Source: Candidatus Thiodiazotropha sp. (ex Epidulcina cf. delphinae) (GTDB lineage Bacteria; Pseudomonadota; Gammaproteobacteria; Chromatiales; Chromatiaceae). Taken from it: a DNA stretch of 64,000 bases. Where the stretch lies: positions 1 to 64,000 of the forward strand of contig JAHXHS010000017.1 of NCBI GenBank assembly GCA_025656455.1, read 5' to 3'. Positions within the stretch are counted from its first letter, which is position 1; the number at the start of each line of letters is the position of its first letter. Both the position numbers and the translations under genes were made by a program. Shown here piece by piece: positions 55,597 through 64,000 of the stretch. Under the pieces are notes generated by a model. The model was given only the letters and a program-made list of their open reading frames with translations, was not told where the DNA came from and searched no databases.

Positions 55597-58199
55597 CACA
55601 CCCGCCACCACCGGTCACCCGTCTGGGAACACTGAAAGGATTCATGACTATTTTCATACCCATGTGCCTGGTGTTGATGATTATCGGTATCATGCATTAC
55701 TACACCTTTTATACCACTGAACGCTCTTCGATTGAGTCGAGTGAGCTGCTCAATGTCGACCTGGCCAAGCGGATGATCGAGAAGGATATCGCCGATGTGG
55801 TCAGCGATTTACTGTTTCTCGCGGAGCACATTGAACGCCGGGGCCTGCCCGAAGCGCTACCCTGGGCCAGAGAACAAAGGATCGCTGAAGAGTTCAAGGT
55901 ATTTGCAAAAAATAAAGGACTCTACGATCAGATACGCTATATCGATAAGACAGGGGTGGAGGTCGTACGGATTAACTACTTGCCTGGTGAGAGTCAGGTG
56001 GTTCCTGAGTCGAAGCTGCAGAATAAAGCAAACCGTTACTATTTTAAGGAAGCGCTGGCTTTAGACAGAGGCCGCATCTACCTCTCGCCATTCGATTTGA
56101 ACATGGAAGAGGGAGAAATCGAGTTTCCATTAAAGCCTGTAATCCGATTTGGCGCACCTGTATTCGACAGTCAGGGCGAGAAACGTGGGATTGTATTGTT
56201 GAACTATTTAGGTGATCGCCTGATTCAAAACTTTACTCAGGCCGCAGCCAATATTGCCGATCATATCGAACTGGTGAACAATGGCGGCTATTGGCTGAGT
56301 AGTCCAAGAGATGAAGATGAGTGGGGTTTCATGCTGGGTCATGACGCCCGTTTTCAAGTTGGCAATGCCTATGAATGGCTGAAAATCACTGCCGGTGACA
56401 AAGGTCAGATACAGACCGACAATGGCCTGTTTACTTATACGACCATACGTCCGCGGATTGCGGCCATGTCTGCCAAATTATCAGGCAGGAGGAGTTTAGT
56501 CACAGATGACAAGCCCAGTAACTACTGGAAAATCATATCCCGTATCTCGTCACGTGAACTCTCCGCGACATTGCCATTTTTTATACAGAATCACTCTGCG
56601 CTCTATCTTGCCATGCTGGTATTGGTTGCAGGAGCGGCATGGCTGCTGGCCTATTCACAGCAACATCGCCGTGCGGCAATGGCGCAGAGAGACTATGAAC
56701 AACGCTTCAGATATACCCTTGAGAATATTGAGTTGGCGGCCGTGACACTCAACCTCAAGGGAGACGTGACATTCTGTAATGACTATTTTCTCAAGATATC
56801 AGGATGGAATAAAAACGAAGTCATCGGTCGAAACTGGTTACGGCAATTTGTTCCCGATGAACTGGCTGATGAGATCGGTGTAATAATCGAAAAAATGGGG
56901 GATCCTGATAGCTTTCCGCTGCGTTATGAGAATAAAGTAAAGGTAAAGAGCGATGGACTGCGTTTAATCGCATGGAATAATACACTCTCCTATGATGCTG
57001 ATGGCAATGTAATTGGTGTTACTGGCATTGGTGAAGATATTACCGACAAGCGTAAGGCCGAAACGGATTTGTTGAAGCTATACCAGGCCGTGGAGCAGAG
57101 TCCGAGTGCGGTTATCATTACTAATGGCAAAGGTCTTATAGAGTATGTAAACCCAAAGTTTACCAAAGTTTCCGGTTATGAATCACAAGAGGTGCTAGGG
57201 CGAAATCCACGTTTTCTGAAATCAGGTGAGACCAGCCAGGAAGAGTATAAGAATTTATGGAATACGGTATTGGAAGGAGGTGAGTGGCGTGGGGAATTCC
57301 ATAACCGGAGAAAAAACGGAGAACTCTACTGGGAAGGTGCGGTTATTTCGGCAATAAGAAATGCAGAGGGCAAAATAACCCACTTCCTGGCAGTTAAGGA
57401 GGATATTACTGTGCGTAAGCGACTTGAAGCAGAGGTAGAGCAACAAAACAGGGATCTGGCGCGTTCTGAAACCCTGGCAGCCATGGGCAGGATGGCGAGC
57501 ATGATCGCCCATGATCTTCGCAATCCCCTCTCATCGGTAAAAATGATCCTTCAGATCCTGGGTAAGCAGTTGGATATGGAGGTCGACGCTGAAGTGAAAG
57601 GACTATGCAATGCCTCACTTGAGCAGATCCGCTATATGGAAGAGATTCTGTCGGATATGCTCACCTATTCCCGGCCGGATGCACTGAAACTGGAATGGCT
57701 TACCATCGATAAGATCATCGATATGTCTATCAGTCTGTCTCAGCGCAGAATTGATGAATACAAGATTAAGCTGATCACCAATTATCATCCGGGTTTGCCT
57801 ACCTTGCATGCCGACGCAACAAAGCTGAGACAAGTATTCTCCAATCTGATATCGAACGCAGCCCAGGCTACTGAATGCAGCAGTGAACCGATGGTGGTTA
57901 TCGATGTGATGTTGGAGCTGGGTACGGAGGGCACAGCGATCCGGATTGAAATCTGTGATAACGGTTGCGGCATCAGTGAAGAAGAGAGGGAGAAGATTTT
58001 CGAGCCGTTTTATACCACCCGTGCAAAAGGTACGGGTCTTGGTCTGGCGATCGTCAAACGTATTCTTGACCAGCATCAGGCAAATATATCTGTAACACAA
58101 AACATACCTTCAGGAAGTTGTATCACCGTTGTGATACCTGTCAGGCGCCAAATTGAAATGGAGGATAATGCTATGGCAATTCAGGAGAGCGTCTCATGA
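55587..58199 (+). CDS. Membrane sensor histidine kinase with two PAS domains
   Basis: The product has 870 residues. Helices lie near about 20-45 and 345-365, with a periplasmic Cache-like domain between them. Two PAS domains follow (about 375-490 and 500-615). The histidine kinase core has the phospho-acceptor block MASMIAHDLRNPLSSVK, and the ATPase domain has NLISNAAQA, DNGCGI and GTGLGLAIV. The ATG at 55587 overlaps the upstream gene by 10 bases; the ATG at 55644 has a better ribosome site (GAAAGGATTC) and is a possible true start. It overlaps the next gene by four bases. Signal unknown; redox or haem sensing through PAS is possible. Confidence 0.85.
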   Translation: MPITHPPPPVTRLGTLKGFMTIFIPMCLVLMIIGIMHYYTFYTTERSSIESSELLNVDLAKRMIEKDIADVVSDLLFLAEHIERRGLPEALPWAREQRIAEEFKVFAKNKGLYDQIRYIDKTGVEVVRINYLPGESQVVPESKLQNKANRYYFKEALALDRGRIYLSPFDLNMEEGEIEFPLKPVIRFGAPVFDSQGEKRGIVLLNYLGDRLIQNFTQAAANIADHIELVNNGGYWLSSPRDEDEWGFMLGHDARFQVGNAYEWLKITAGDKGQIQTDNGLFTYTTIRPRIAAMSAKLSGRRSLVTDDKPSNYWKIISRISSRELSATLPFFIQNHSALYLAMLVLVAGAAWLLAYSQQHRRAAMAQRDYEQRFRYTLENIELAAVTLNLKGDVTFCNDYFLKISGWNKNEVIGRNWLRQFVPDELADEIGVIIEKMGDPDSFPLRYENKVKVKSDGLRLIAWNNTLSYDADGNVIGVTGIGEDITDKRKAETDLLKLYQAVEQSPSAVIITNGKGLIEYVNPKFTKVSGYESQEVLGRNPRFLKSGETSQEEYKNLWNTVLEGGEWRGEFHNRRKNGELYWEGAVISAIRNAEGKITHFLAVKEDITVRKRLEAEVEQQNRDLARSETLAAMGRMASMIAHDLRNPLSSVKMILQILGKQLDMEVDAEVKGLCNASLEQIRYMEEILSDMLTYSRPDALKLEWLTIDKIIDMSISLSQRRIDEYKIKLITNYHPGLPTLHADATKLRQVFSNLISNAAQATECSSEPMVVIDVMLELGTEGTAIRIEICDNGCGISEEEREKIFEPFYTTRAKGTGLGLAIVKRILDQHQANISVTQNIPSGSCITVVIPVRRQIEMEDNAMAIQESVS

Positions 58200-59596
58200 G
58201 CAAGATACTGATTGTTGATGATGATGAGGCCAGTTGCCGGACACTTCAGTTTCATTTGCGAAGCCAGGATCATGATGTCGAAATTGCCGGCAGTGTGGAT
58301 GAAGGCTTGGTTGTCGCAGGCTCATACTATCCCGATTTGATTATCCTTGATATACGTATGCCGGGACGTTCCGGGCTTGAAGGACTTCCCGACTTCAGGG
58401 AACTGTTACCGAATGTGCATGTGATTATGATCACTGCCTTCCATGATATGGAAAGCACTATTGAAGCCATGCAACAGGGTGCGGAAGATTATATTCACAA
58501 ACCGATCGATATCGATGAGTTGGATACTTCCATTACCCGGTTATTGACCACAACAGGTGACACGGAAAATCTGTTTATCCCCACCAGTCCTGAAAATATA
58601 AGCGGCGCCTTGAGCATGGTCGGTCGTAGTCGCGCCATGAAGGAGATATTCAAGACCATCGGCTTGGTAGCAAAAAGTCCAGCTACGGTTTTGATTACAG
58701 GCGAATCCGGTACAGGTAAAGAGTTGGTTGCAAGAGCCATACACCGCTCGGGTCAAAGTCCCAGTGGTCCATTCGTTGCCGTCAATTGTGCGGCTTTGGT
58801 CGAGACATTGCTTGAATCTGACATGTTTGGTCACGAAAAAGGCGCCTTCACTGGAGCGGTGGTTCGTCAAGAGGGTAAATTTTCTTTGGCTCGGGGTGGG
58901 ACAATCTTCCTGGATGAGGTTGGAGAGTTATCGCCGGGTATGCAGGCTAAGCTACTGAGAGTTTTACAGTATAAAGAGTTCACCGCATTGGGAGCCAAAA
59001 AGTCTCAAACTACCGATGCCCGGGTAATTACAGCGACCAATGTCGATCTGGCGGAAAAGGTCAGTGAAAAAACCTTTCGTGAGGATCTCTATTACCGGCT
59101 GCAGGTAGTCAATATCCATCTGCCGCCCTTGCGTGAGCGTAAAGAGGATCTGATGGATCTCATTCAGACCCTTTTGGGGCGGATCAATAAGGAATTGCAT
59201 CGTAACATCACGCATATTACCAAGGAGGTCTTAGAAGCGTTTGAACACTACGAATGGCCAGGCAATGTTCGTGAACTGGAAAATGTGCTGATGAAGAGTA
59301 TCGCCTTGTCTCAAGGCGACTCTTTGACCAGGGATCAGCTCCCGGAACCTTTGAGAGCAGAAAAAATTCACTACTCAGGTCACGACCGCGATGATAAGCC
59401 TCTGACTGAGCTAAGCCTTGAAGATATAGAGCGTGTGCATGTCAAACGTGTTCTGGAGGCAACGGGTTGGCATAAAGGTCAAGCTTGCGCAATACTTGGG
59501 GTTTCGAGGCCGCGGTTGCGTCGATTGATACGCCAGTATGAATTAATCCCGCATCATGACATCGACATCGACAGTGAAATGAATGAAGACGTCTAG
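58196..59596 (+). CDS. NtrC-family sigma-54-dependent response regulator
   Basis: The product has 466 residues. The receiver domain (about 1-115) has the acidic pocket VDDD and the phospho-Asp at about 52 in LDIRMPG. The AAA+ domain (about 140-370) has Walker A GESGTGKE, the GAFTGA loop that contacts sigma-54, and Walker B GTIFLDEVGEL. A Fis-type helix-turn-helix is at the end (HKGQACAILGVSRPRLRRLI). It is encoded right after its kinase with a 4-base overlap. Three good -24/-12 sites lie within 14 kb, so these genes are likely targets. Confidence 0.92.
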   Translation: MSKILIVDDDEASCRTLQFHLRSQDHDVEIAGSVDEGLVVAGSYYPDLIILDIRMPGRSGLEGLPDFRELLPNVHVIMITAFHDMESTIEAMQQGAEDYIHKPIDIDELDTSITRLLTTTGDTENLFIPTSPENISGALSMVGRSRAMKEIFKTIGLVAKSPATVLITGESGTGKELVARAIHRSGQSPSGPFVAVNCAALVETLLESDMFGHEKGAFTGAVVRQEGKFSLARGGTIFLDEVGELSPGMQAKLLRVLQYKEFTALGAKKSQTTDARVITATNVDLAEKVSEKTFREDLYYRLQVVNIHLPPLRERKEDLMDLIQTLLGRINKELHRNITHITKEVLEAFEHYEWPGNVRELENVLMKSIALSQGDSLTRDQLPEPLRAEKIHYSGHDRDDKPLTELSLEDIERVHVKRVLEATGWHKGQACAILGVSRPRLRRLIRQYELIPHHDIDIDSEMNEDV

Positions 59597-59747
59597 TACT
59601 AGATATCCAAACTAAGCCTCTTATGCGGTAACAGGCATATCGGTCTCTACCCCTACCTTCCCGGAAACTGGTAAACAGTTAACCAGTTGCGTCCTCATAA
59701 AGATCGATTCAAATACACTCTTTTTTTTCAGACAAAGGAGGCGATGA

Positions 59748-59761
59748 ATCAATCGATTGAT
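59748..59761. promoter_or_regulatory. Palindrome upstream of the hydrogenase promoter
   Basis: ATCAATCGATTGAT is a perfect 14-base palindrome 20 bases before the -24 box at 59781. A second inverted pair, AACTGGT and ACCAGTT, lies at 59666-59688. Either may be an activator or HupR-like site. Confidence 0.35.
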
Positions 59762-59780
59762 ATAAAAGAAGAAAATAGCA

Positions 59781-59796
59781 TGGCATGACTGTTGCA
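59781..59796 (+). promoter_or_regulatory. Sigma-54 (-24/-12) promoter of the hydrogenase operon
   Basis: TGGCATGACTGTTGCA has GG and GC ten bases apart and matches TGGCAC-N5-TTGCA at all but one position. Sigma-54 control of uptake hydrogenases (HupR/HoxA type) is well known. hyaA starts 77 bases later. Confidence 0.75.
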
Positions 59797-59872
59797 ATCC
59801 CTCCGGGTAGTCAGTGCGAAACAATCCGTACACAACGCACATCTGGTTTGTTCGATCTGGAGGAGCACGGTG

Positions 59873-60952
59873 ATGACCGAAACCTTTTACGACGTGATGC
59901 GACGACAGGGGATCACGCGTCGCAGCTTTCTGAAATTCTGTAGTCTGACCGCCTCTGCACTGGGGCTGGGACCAGCCATGGTTCCCCGCATTGCCGAGGC
60001 GATGGAGACCAAACCCCGCATCCCGGTACTCTGGCTGCATGGCCTGGAATGTACCTGCTGCTCCGAGTCGTTTATCCGTTCCGCCCACCCGCTGGCAAAA
60101 GATGTGGTGCTGTCGATGATCTCTCTCGATTATGACGACACCATCATGGCTGCTGCGGGCCATGAGGCAGAGGCGATCATTGAAGAGACCATCGAGAAAT
60201 ATGACGGCAACTTCATCCTTGCCGTGGAAGGCAATCCCCCTCTCGATGAAGATGGCATGTACTGCATCATCGGTGGCAAGCCGTTCGTCGAGCAGTTGAA
60301 GATGGCGGCAGAGCACTGCAAAGCGATCATCTCTTGGGGGTCCTGCGCCTCTTGGGGTTGCGTGCAGGCGGCCCGTCCCAACCCGACCCGTGCAACACCG
60401 GTTCACAAAGTGCCTGGTCTGGCAAACAAGCCGATTATCAAGGTACCGGGTTGTCCACCTATCGCAGAAGTCATGACAGCGGTTGTCACTTATATACTCA
60501 CCTTCGAAAAGTTTCCCGAGTTGGATCGTCAGGGACGGCCGAAGATGTTCTACAGTCAGCGCATCCACGACAAGTGCTACCGCCGTCCCCATTTCGATGC
60601 CGGTCAGTTTGTAGAGGCCTGGGATGACGATTCCGCACGTAAGGGCTACTGCCTCTACAAAATGGGCTGCAAAGGGCCGACCACCTATAACGCCTGTTCG
60701 ACGGTACGTTGGAACGGCGGACTCTCGTTCCCGATCCAGGCTGGTCACGGCTGTATCGGATGCTCCGAAGACGGTTTCTGGGACAAGGGCTCCTTCTATC
60801 AGCACGTCACCGATACTCATCAGTTTGGCGTCGAGGCCAATGCCGATAAGGTCGGCTTGGCCGCGGCCGGTATCGTCGGCGCAACGGCGGCTGCCCATGC
60901 CGCTGTCACCGCCATCAAGAATGCGCAGAAGAAAGGAGACCGGGATCAATGA
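59873..60952 (+). CDS. hyaA: [NiFe] hydrogenase small subunit, O2-tolerant type
   Basis: The product has 359 residues from the ATG at 59873 behind GGAGGAGC. A Tat signal ([18 protein letters not shown], about 17-45) leads to a mature protein with two extra cysteines by the proximal cluster: CTCC in [10 protein letters not shown] and a Cys in SCASWGC. With the usual four this makes the six-Cys set of a [4Fe-3S] cluster, the mark of O2-tolerant hydrogenases such as E. coli Hyd-1. The distal cluster region (HDKCYRR) and the C-terminal membrane helix are present. Its stop overlaps hyaB by four bases. Confidence 0.95.
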   Translation: MTETFYDVMRRQGITRRSFLKFCSLTASALGLGPAMVPRIAEAMETKPRIPVLWLHGLECTCCSESFIRSAHPLAKDVVLSMISLDYDDTIMAAAGHEAEAIIEETIEKYDGNFILAVEGNPPLDEDGMYCIIGGKPFVEQLKMAAEHCKAIISWGSCASWGCVQAARPNPTRATPVHKVPGLANKPIIKVPGCPPIAEVMTAVVTYILTFEKFPELDRQGRPKMFYSQRIHDKCYRRPHFDAGQFVEAWDDDSARKGYCLYKMGCKGPTTYNACSTVRWNGGLSFPIQAGHGCIGCSEDGFWDKGSFYQHVTDTHQFGVEANADKVGLAAAGIVGATAAAHAAVTAIKNAQKKGDRDQ

Positions 60953-62745
60953 GCACCAAGACCACTCCCAACGGTTTTAACCTGGACGACTCCGGTCAGC
61001 GTGTGGTCGTCGATCCGGTGACCCGCATCGAGGGGCATATGCGTTGCGAAGTGAATGTGGATGAGGAGAACATCATCCGCAACGCGGTCTCCACCGGCAC
61101 CATGTGGCGCGGATTGGAGGTCATTCTCAAAGGGCGTGATCCACGCGATGCCTGGGCCTTCACTCAGCGCATCTGTGGTGTCTGCACCGGTACCCATGCG
61201 TTGACATCAGTGCGTGCGGTGGAAGATGCGTTGAAGATCAAGATACCGGAGAACGCCAACTCGATCCGAAACATCATGCAGCTGACCCTGCAGGCCCATG
61301 ACCATCTGGTGCACTTCTACCATCTGCATGCATTGGATTGGGTCAATCCGGTGAATGCCCTGAAGGCCGATCCCAAAGCGACTTCAGAACTGCAGCAGCA
61401 GGTTTCACCGAAGCATGCCAAATCGTCTCCGGGTTATTTCCGCGACATCCAGAATCGCTTGAAGAAGTTTGTCGAGAGCGGTCAGCTTGGCCCGTTCAAA
61501 AACGGCTATTGGACCAATCCGGCCTACCTATTGCCACCGGAAGCGGACCTGATGGCGGTGACCCACTATCTGGAAGCCCTCGATTTTCAAAAAGAGATCA
61601 TGAAGATCCGCACCATACTCGGTGGCAAGGATCCCCACCCCAATTGGTTGGTGGGTGGTGTGCCCTGTCCGATCAATGTGGATGGCGTCGGTTCTGTGGG
61701 CGCCCTGAACATGGTGCCCCTGAACCAGATCTCCTACATTATCGACAGCACCAGAGAGTTCATCAAGAACGTCTACATTCCCGATCTGCTGGCCGTGGCA
61801 CAGTTCTACAAGGGCTGGCTCCACGGTGGTGGTTTATCCAGCACCAATGTGCTCTCTTATGGTGATATCCCAGACCGGGCCAACGACTACACCGCGGCCA
61901 ATCTGATGATGCCCAGGGGAGCGATCATCAACGGTAATCTCAAGGAGGTACATGAGGTCGACCTGAGGGATTCCGAGGAGATCCAGGAGTTCGTGCCCCA
62001 CTCCTGGTACAACTATCCGGATGGCGTCAAGGGACTGCATCCCTGGGATGGCGTCACTGAACCCAACTTCCAATTGGGACCCAATGCCAAGGGCAGCAAG
62101 ACCAACATCGAACAGATCGACGAGGACGCCAAATACTCCTGGATCAAAGCGCCGCGCTGGCGGGGTCATGCCATGGAGGTTGGTCCTCTGGCTCGTTACA
62201 TCGTTGGTTATGCCAGCGGTCATGAGGAGATTACCGAGCAGATCAATTTCGTGCTCAAGACCCTGGATGTGCCGGTAACGGCGCTCTTCTCGACCCTGGG
62301 TCGAACCGCCGCACGCGGTCTGGAGGCCGATTGGGCGGCAGACAAGATGCGCTACTTCATGGATAAGCTGATGGCCAATATCAAGGCCGGGGACTCCTCC
62401 ACAGCCAATGTGGACAATTGGGATCCCGCCACCTGGCCGAAGCAGGTCAAGGGTGTTGGATTCAGCGAAGCGCCACGAGGTGCCTTGGGACATTGGATTC
62501 GCATCAAGGATACCCGTATCGACAACTACCAGTGCGTGGTGCCCACTACCTGGAACGGCTCACCCCGTGACAGCGAGGGCAACATCGGTGCTTTTGAGGC
62601 CTCTCTGATGAATACCAAGGTGGCGCGCGCCGAAGAGCCGGTGGAGATCCTGCGAACCCTGCACAGCTTTGATCCCTGTCTTGCCTGCTCCACCCATGTG
62701 ATGAGTGAAGAGGGGAGGGAGCTGGCCAAGGTAAAGGTACGGTGA
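60949..62745 (+). CDS. hyaB: [NiFe] hydrogenase large subunit
   Basis: This 598-residue catalytic subunit has an N-terminal nickel motif [11 protein letters not shown] (first Cys pair) and a C-terminal nickel motif DPCLACSTH (second Cys pair), followed by a 15-residue tail ([15 protein letters not shown]) that is cut after maturation by an endopeptidase. [15 protein letters not shown] is the usual N-terminal block. It oxidises hydrogen on the periplasmic side. The maturation genes lie outside the window or elsewhere. Confidence 0.97.
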   Translation: MSTKTTPNGFNLDDSGQRVVVDPVTRIEGHMRCEVNVDEENIIRNAVSTGTMWRGLEVILKGRDPRDAWAFTQRICGVCTGTHALTSVRAVEDALKIKIPENANSIRNIMQLTLQAHDHLVHFYHLHALDWVNPVNALKADPKATSELQQQVSPKHAKSSPGYFRDIQNRLKKFVESGQLGPFKNGYWTNPAYLLPPEADLMAVTHYLEALDFQKEIMKIRTILGGKDPHPNWLVGGVPCPINVDGVGSVGALNMVPLNQISYIIDSTREFIKNVYIPDLLAVAQFYKGWLHGGGLSSTNVLSYGDIPDRANDYTAANLMMPRGAIINGNLKEVHEVDLRDSEEIQEFVPHSWYNYPDGVKGLHPWDGVTEPNFQLGPNAKGSKTNIEQIDEDAKYSWIKAPRWRGHAMEVGPLARYIVGYASGHEEITEQINFVLKTLDVPVTALFSTLGRTAARGLEADWAADKMRYFMDKLMANIKAGDSSTANVDNWDPATWPKQVKGVGFSEAPRGALGHWIRIKDTRIDNYQCVVPTTWNGSPRDSEGNIGAFEASLMNTKVARAEEPVEILRTLHSFDPCLACSTHVMSEEGRELAKVKVR

Positions 62746-62849
62746 CTTAAGAGTTTTGAGTTATTAGTTTTGAGTTGTTTCGATTAACGCAAGAGGTGGT
62801 TGGATGGCTTCTGCGTTACGAACATAGAGAGTGATCGTGAGGAGTTGAA

Positions 62850-63047
62850 ATGAAGAGCATCATGACGGGATTGAGTGGGTTAACCGGTTTATTGGCAAGC
62901 AGTCCGCTGTTGGCGCATGTGGGTGAGCATGCACAGGCGGGATGGCTCTCAGGTGTAGTGCACTTGCTGGCAGAGCATGGCTATTTGTTGCTTGCCATTG
63001 TCGCGGGTGGGCTGGTTTTCAGACAGGTGTTTCGTGTCCGAAGCTGA
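62850..63047 (+). CDS. Small membrane protein between hyaB and hyaC
   Basis: The product has 65 residues. The ATG follows GAGGAGTTGAA. There is an N-terminal signal-like helix ending near SPLLA, a His-containing segment HVGEHAQAGWLSGVVHLLAEHG, then a second helix (about 45-60). This gene is not part of the standard hyaABC layout. It could help anchor or assemble the complex. I do not recognise a family. Confidence 0.6.
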   Translation: MKSIMTGLSGLTGLLASSPLLAHVGEHAQAGWLSGVVHLLAEHGYLLLAIVAGGLVFRQVFRVRS

Positions 63048-63071
63048 AGGTGATGTTTTGGATCGTGAATG

Positions 63072-63151
63072 GTGCGGCAGGGCCGCACCCTACGGGATCG
63101 GCGTCCATGTACGGTTCTGTGTTTGGTAGGGTGTGGCCCTGCCGCACCAGC
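63072..63151. repeat. Inverted repeat between the small protein and hyaC
   Basis: GTGCGGCAGGGCCGCACCCT and AGGGTGTGGCCCTGCCGCAC pair with one mismatch, about 30 bases apart. It is a short mobile-type repeat or a transcript-processing hairpin inside the hydrogenase operon. Confidence 0.5.
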
Positions 63152-63263
63152 GGATGCCAAACATGCAACCTATCACAGACACCTGATTGCTCGGATCAGG
63201 TCACCGGTATTTCTGTCTAAATCCATGCAAAGGTCGGAAATAGCCGACTCAGGAGAGACCCTT

Positions 63264-63947
63264 ATGCAGACAACTATCAAACGTACCGCTGTCTATGTCT
63301 ATGAGGCGCCTGTCAGGCTATGGCATTGGGTCAACGCCCTGTCGATAACGGTACTGGCCGTGACGGGTTATTTCGTAGCCAATCCATTGCCGACCCTGCC
63401 GGGTGAGGCGAGTGACCATTTCCTCATGGGATATATGCGCTTTGCCCATTTTGCTGCGGCTTATATCTTTACCGTGGGCTTTATCGGCCGGGTCTATTGG
63501 GCCTTTGTGGGTAATGAACACTCTCGCGAACTGTTTCATCTGCCTTTCTATCGTCTCGCATTCTGGAAAGAACTGATGCATGAAGTTCGCTGGTACGCCT
63601 TCATGGAGAAAGAGCCGAAGAGGTATGAAGGTCATAATCCACTGGCCCATCTCACCATGGTGGCGATTATCACCGTGGGTGGCATCGCCATGGTGTTGAC
63701 CGGCTTTTCCCTATATGCGGAACAGACCGGGTTGGGCAGCTGGCAGGATCAACTTTTCGGCTGGCTGATACCCATCGTGGGACAGAGTCAGGATGTGCGT
63801 TTATGGCACCATTGGGGCATGTGGGTCATCGTCGTATTCGTGATCATTCACGTCTATGTGGCAATCCGTGAAGACATCGTCTCCCGCCAGAGCCTGATCA
63901 GCACCATGATCAGTGGTTGGCGCATGTTCAAAGACGACAGGCCCTGA
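63264..63947 (+). CDS. hyaC: Hydrogenase cytochrome b subunit
   Basis: The product has 227 residues from the ATG at 63264, behind GGAGAGACCC; the longer open frame starts in the repeat. Four helices carry haem-ligand histidines in RLWHWVNALS, RFAHFAAAY, LWHHWGMWV and IIHVYVAI. It takes electrons from the small subunit to quinone. It is the third core gene of the hydrogenase operon. Confidence 0.93.
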   Translation: MQTTIKRTAVYVYEAPVRLWHWVNALSITVLAVTGYFVANPLPTLPGEASDHFLMGYMRFAHFAAAYIFTVGFIGRVYWAFVGNEHSRELFHLPFYRLAFWKELMHEVRWYAFMEKEPKRYEGHNPLAHLTMVAIITVGGIAMVLTGFSLYAEQTGLGSWQDQLFGWLIPIVGQSQDVRLWHHWGMWVIVVFVIIHVYVAIREDIVSRQSLISTMISGWRMFKDDRP

Positions 63948-63956
63948 TTGGAAGCG

Positions 63957-64000
63957 TCACAGGTGCTGATATAGCTGGTCATAGAGGGTGAAACCATTTG
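63957..64000 (-). CDS. Possible 3' end of a leftward gene (partial)
   Basis: Read leftward, the last bases give NGFTLYDQLYQHL and a TGA at 63957-63959. A convergent gene may end here. Thirteen codons do not allow a firm call; the gene would continue beyond the window. Confidence 0.25.
   Translation of the reverse strand, partial: NGFTLYDQLYQHL

Noticed and set aside
59621..60949. Long minus-strand frame of 442 codons
   Set aside because: It lies antisense to hyaA, whose Cys motifs and Tat signal are clear, and has no domain of its own.
1..64000. CRISPR array or defence island
   Set aside because: No regularly spaced repeats and no cas, restriction or toxin gene were seen. The DUF2971 gene alone does not show defence.

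Overview
The window looks like a chromosome segment of a gammaproteobacterium with respiratory versatility and free-living, sulfur-oxidiser-like traits (Sedimenticola/Thiodiazotropha-type). This is inferred from gene content only: an O2-tolerant [NiFe] hydrogenase, an Aio/Idr-type molybdoenzyme cluster, a PomAB-type flagellar stator pair, AmmeMemoRadiSam A, RdgC and a UDP-GalNAcA pathway. No rRNA, tRNA or CRISPR array was seen.

Layout. (1) 1-13.7 kb is accessory DNA. It holds broken RAYT (Y1) and IS701-type transposases, hairpin ends of RAYT elements, and large secreted proteins: a four-haem/discoidin protein, a PKD/Ig-like adhesin and two lectin-like proteins. (2) 13.7-33.4 kb is mostly housekeeping: AMMECR1-domain protein, rdgC, three nucleotide-sugar genes (wbpO/wbpP-like plus a UDP-glucuronate epimerase), a B12-radical SAM protein, an SDR, stator genes with a PilZ gene, fmdB-DUF502-aspS and nudB. 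It is studded with small TA-flanked inverted-repeat elements (MITEs). Two of them cut genes (DUF302 and an SGNH hydrolase), and one supplies a stop codon. (3) 33.5-39.2 kb is a minus-strand operon of two di-haem peroxidases, a Tat-exported Rieske protein and an AioA-like molybdoenzyme. By gene content and active-site changes this is best read as an iodate reductase (idr) operon. (4) 39.4-59.6 kb is a large divergent locus. Leftward: two tiny membrane proteins, a cytochrome bd-superfamily subunit, a di-haem cytochrome c, a tri-haem/ethylbenzene-dehydrogenase-like cytochrome and a Sco protein. Rightward: a HEAT-repeat protein, a cupredoxin-like protein, a small membrane protein, a USP protein and a NirJ/AhbD-like radical SAM protein that both carry PCP_red-type repeats, a protoporphyrinogen-oxidase-like flavoprotein, a membrane protein, a sensor kinase and an NtrC-family regulator. 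(5) 59.8-63.9 kb is a six-Cys O2-tolerant hydrogenase operon (hyaA, hyaB, a small membrane protein, hyaC).

How it fits together. Sites with -24/-12 (sigma-54) spacing lie before the leftward cytochrome operon (45691-45706), the rightward operon (46093-46108) and hyaA (59781-59796), and a weaker one lies before the idr operon (39269-39284). The only sigma-54 activator gene in view sits between the second and third. My reading is a sigma-54 regulon joining hydrogen oxidation to an unusual cytochrome bd-like complex. The PCP_red/radical SAM/PPO genes may make or insert a special tetrapyrrole, or otherwise mature the complex. That last step is hypothesis, not shown by the sequence.
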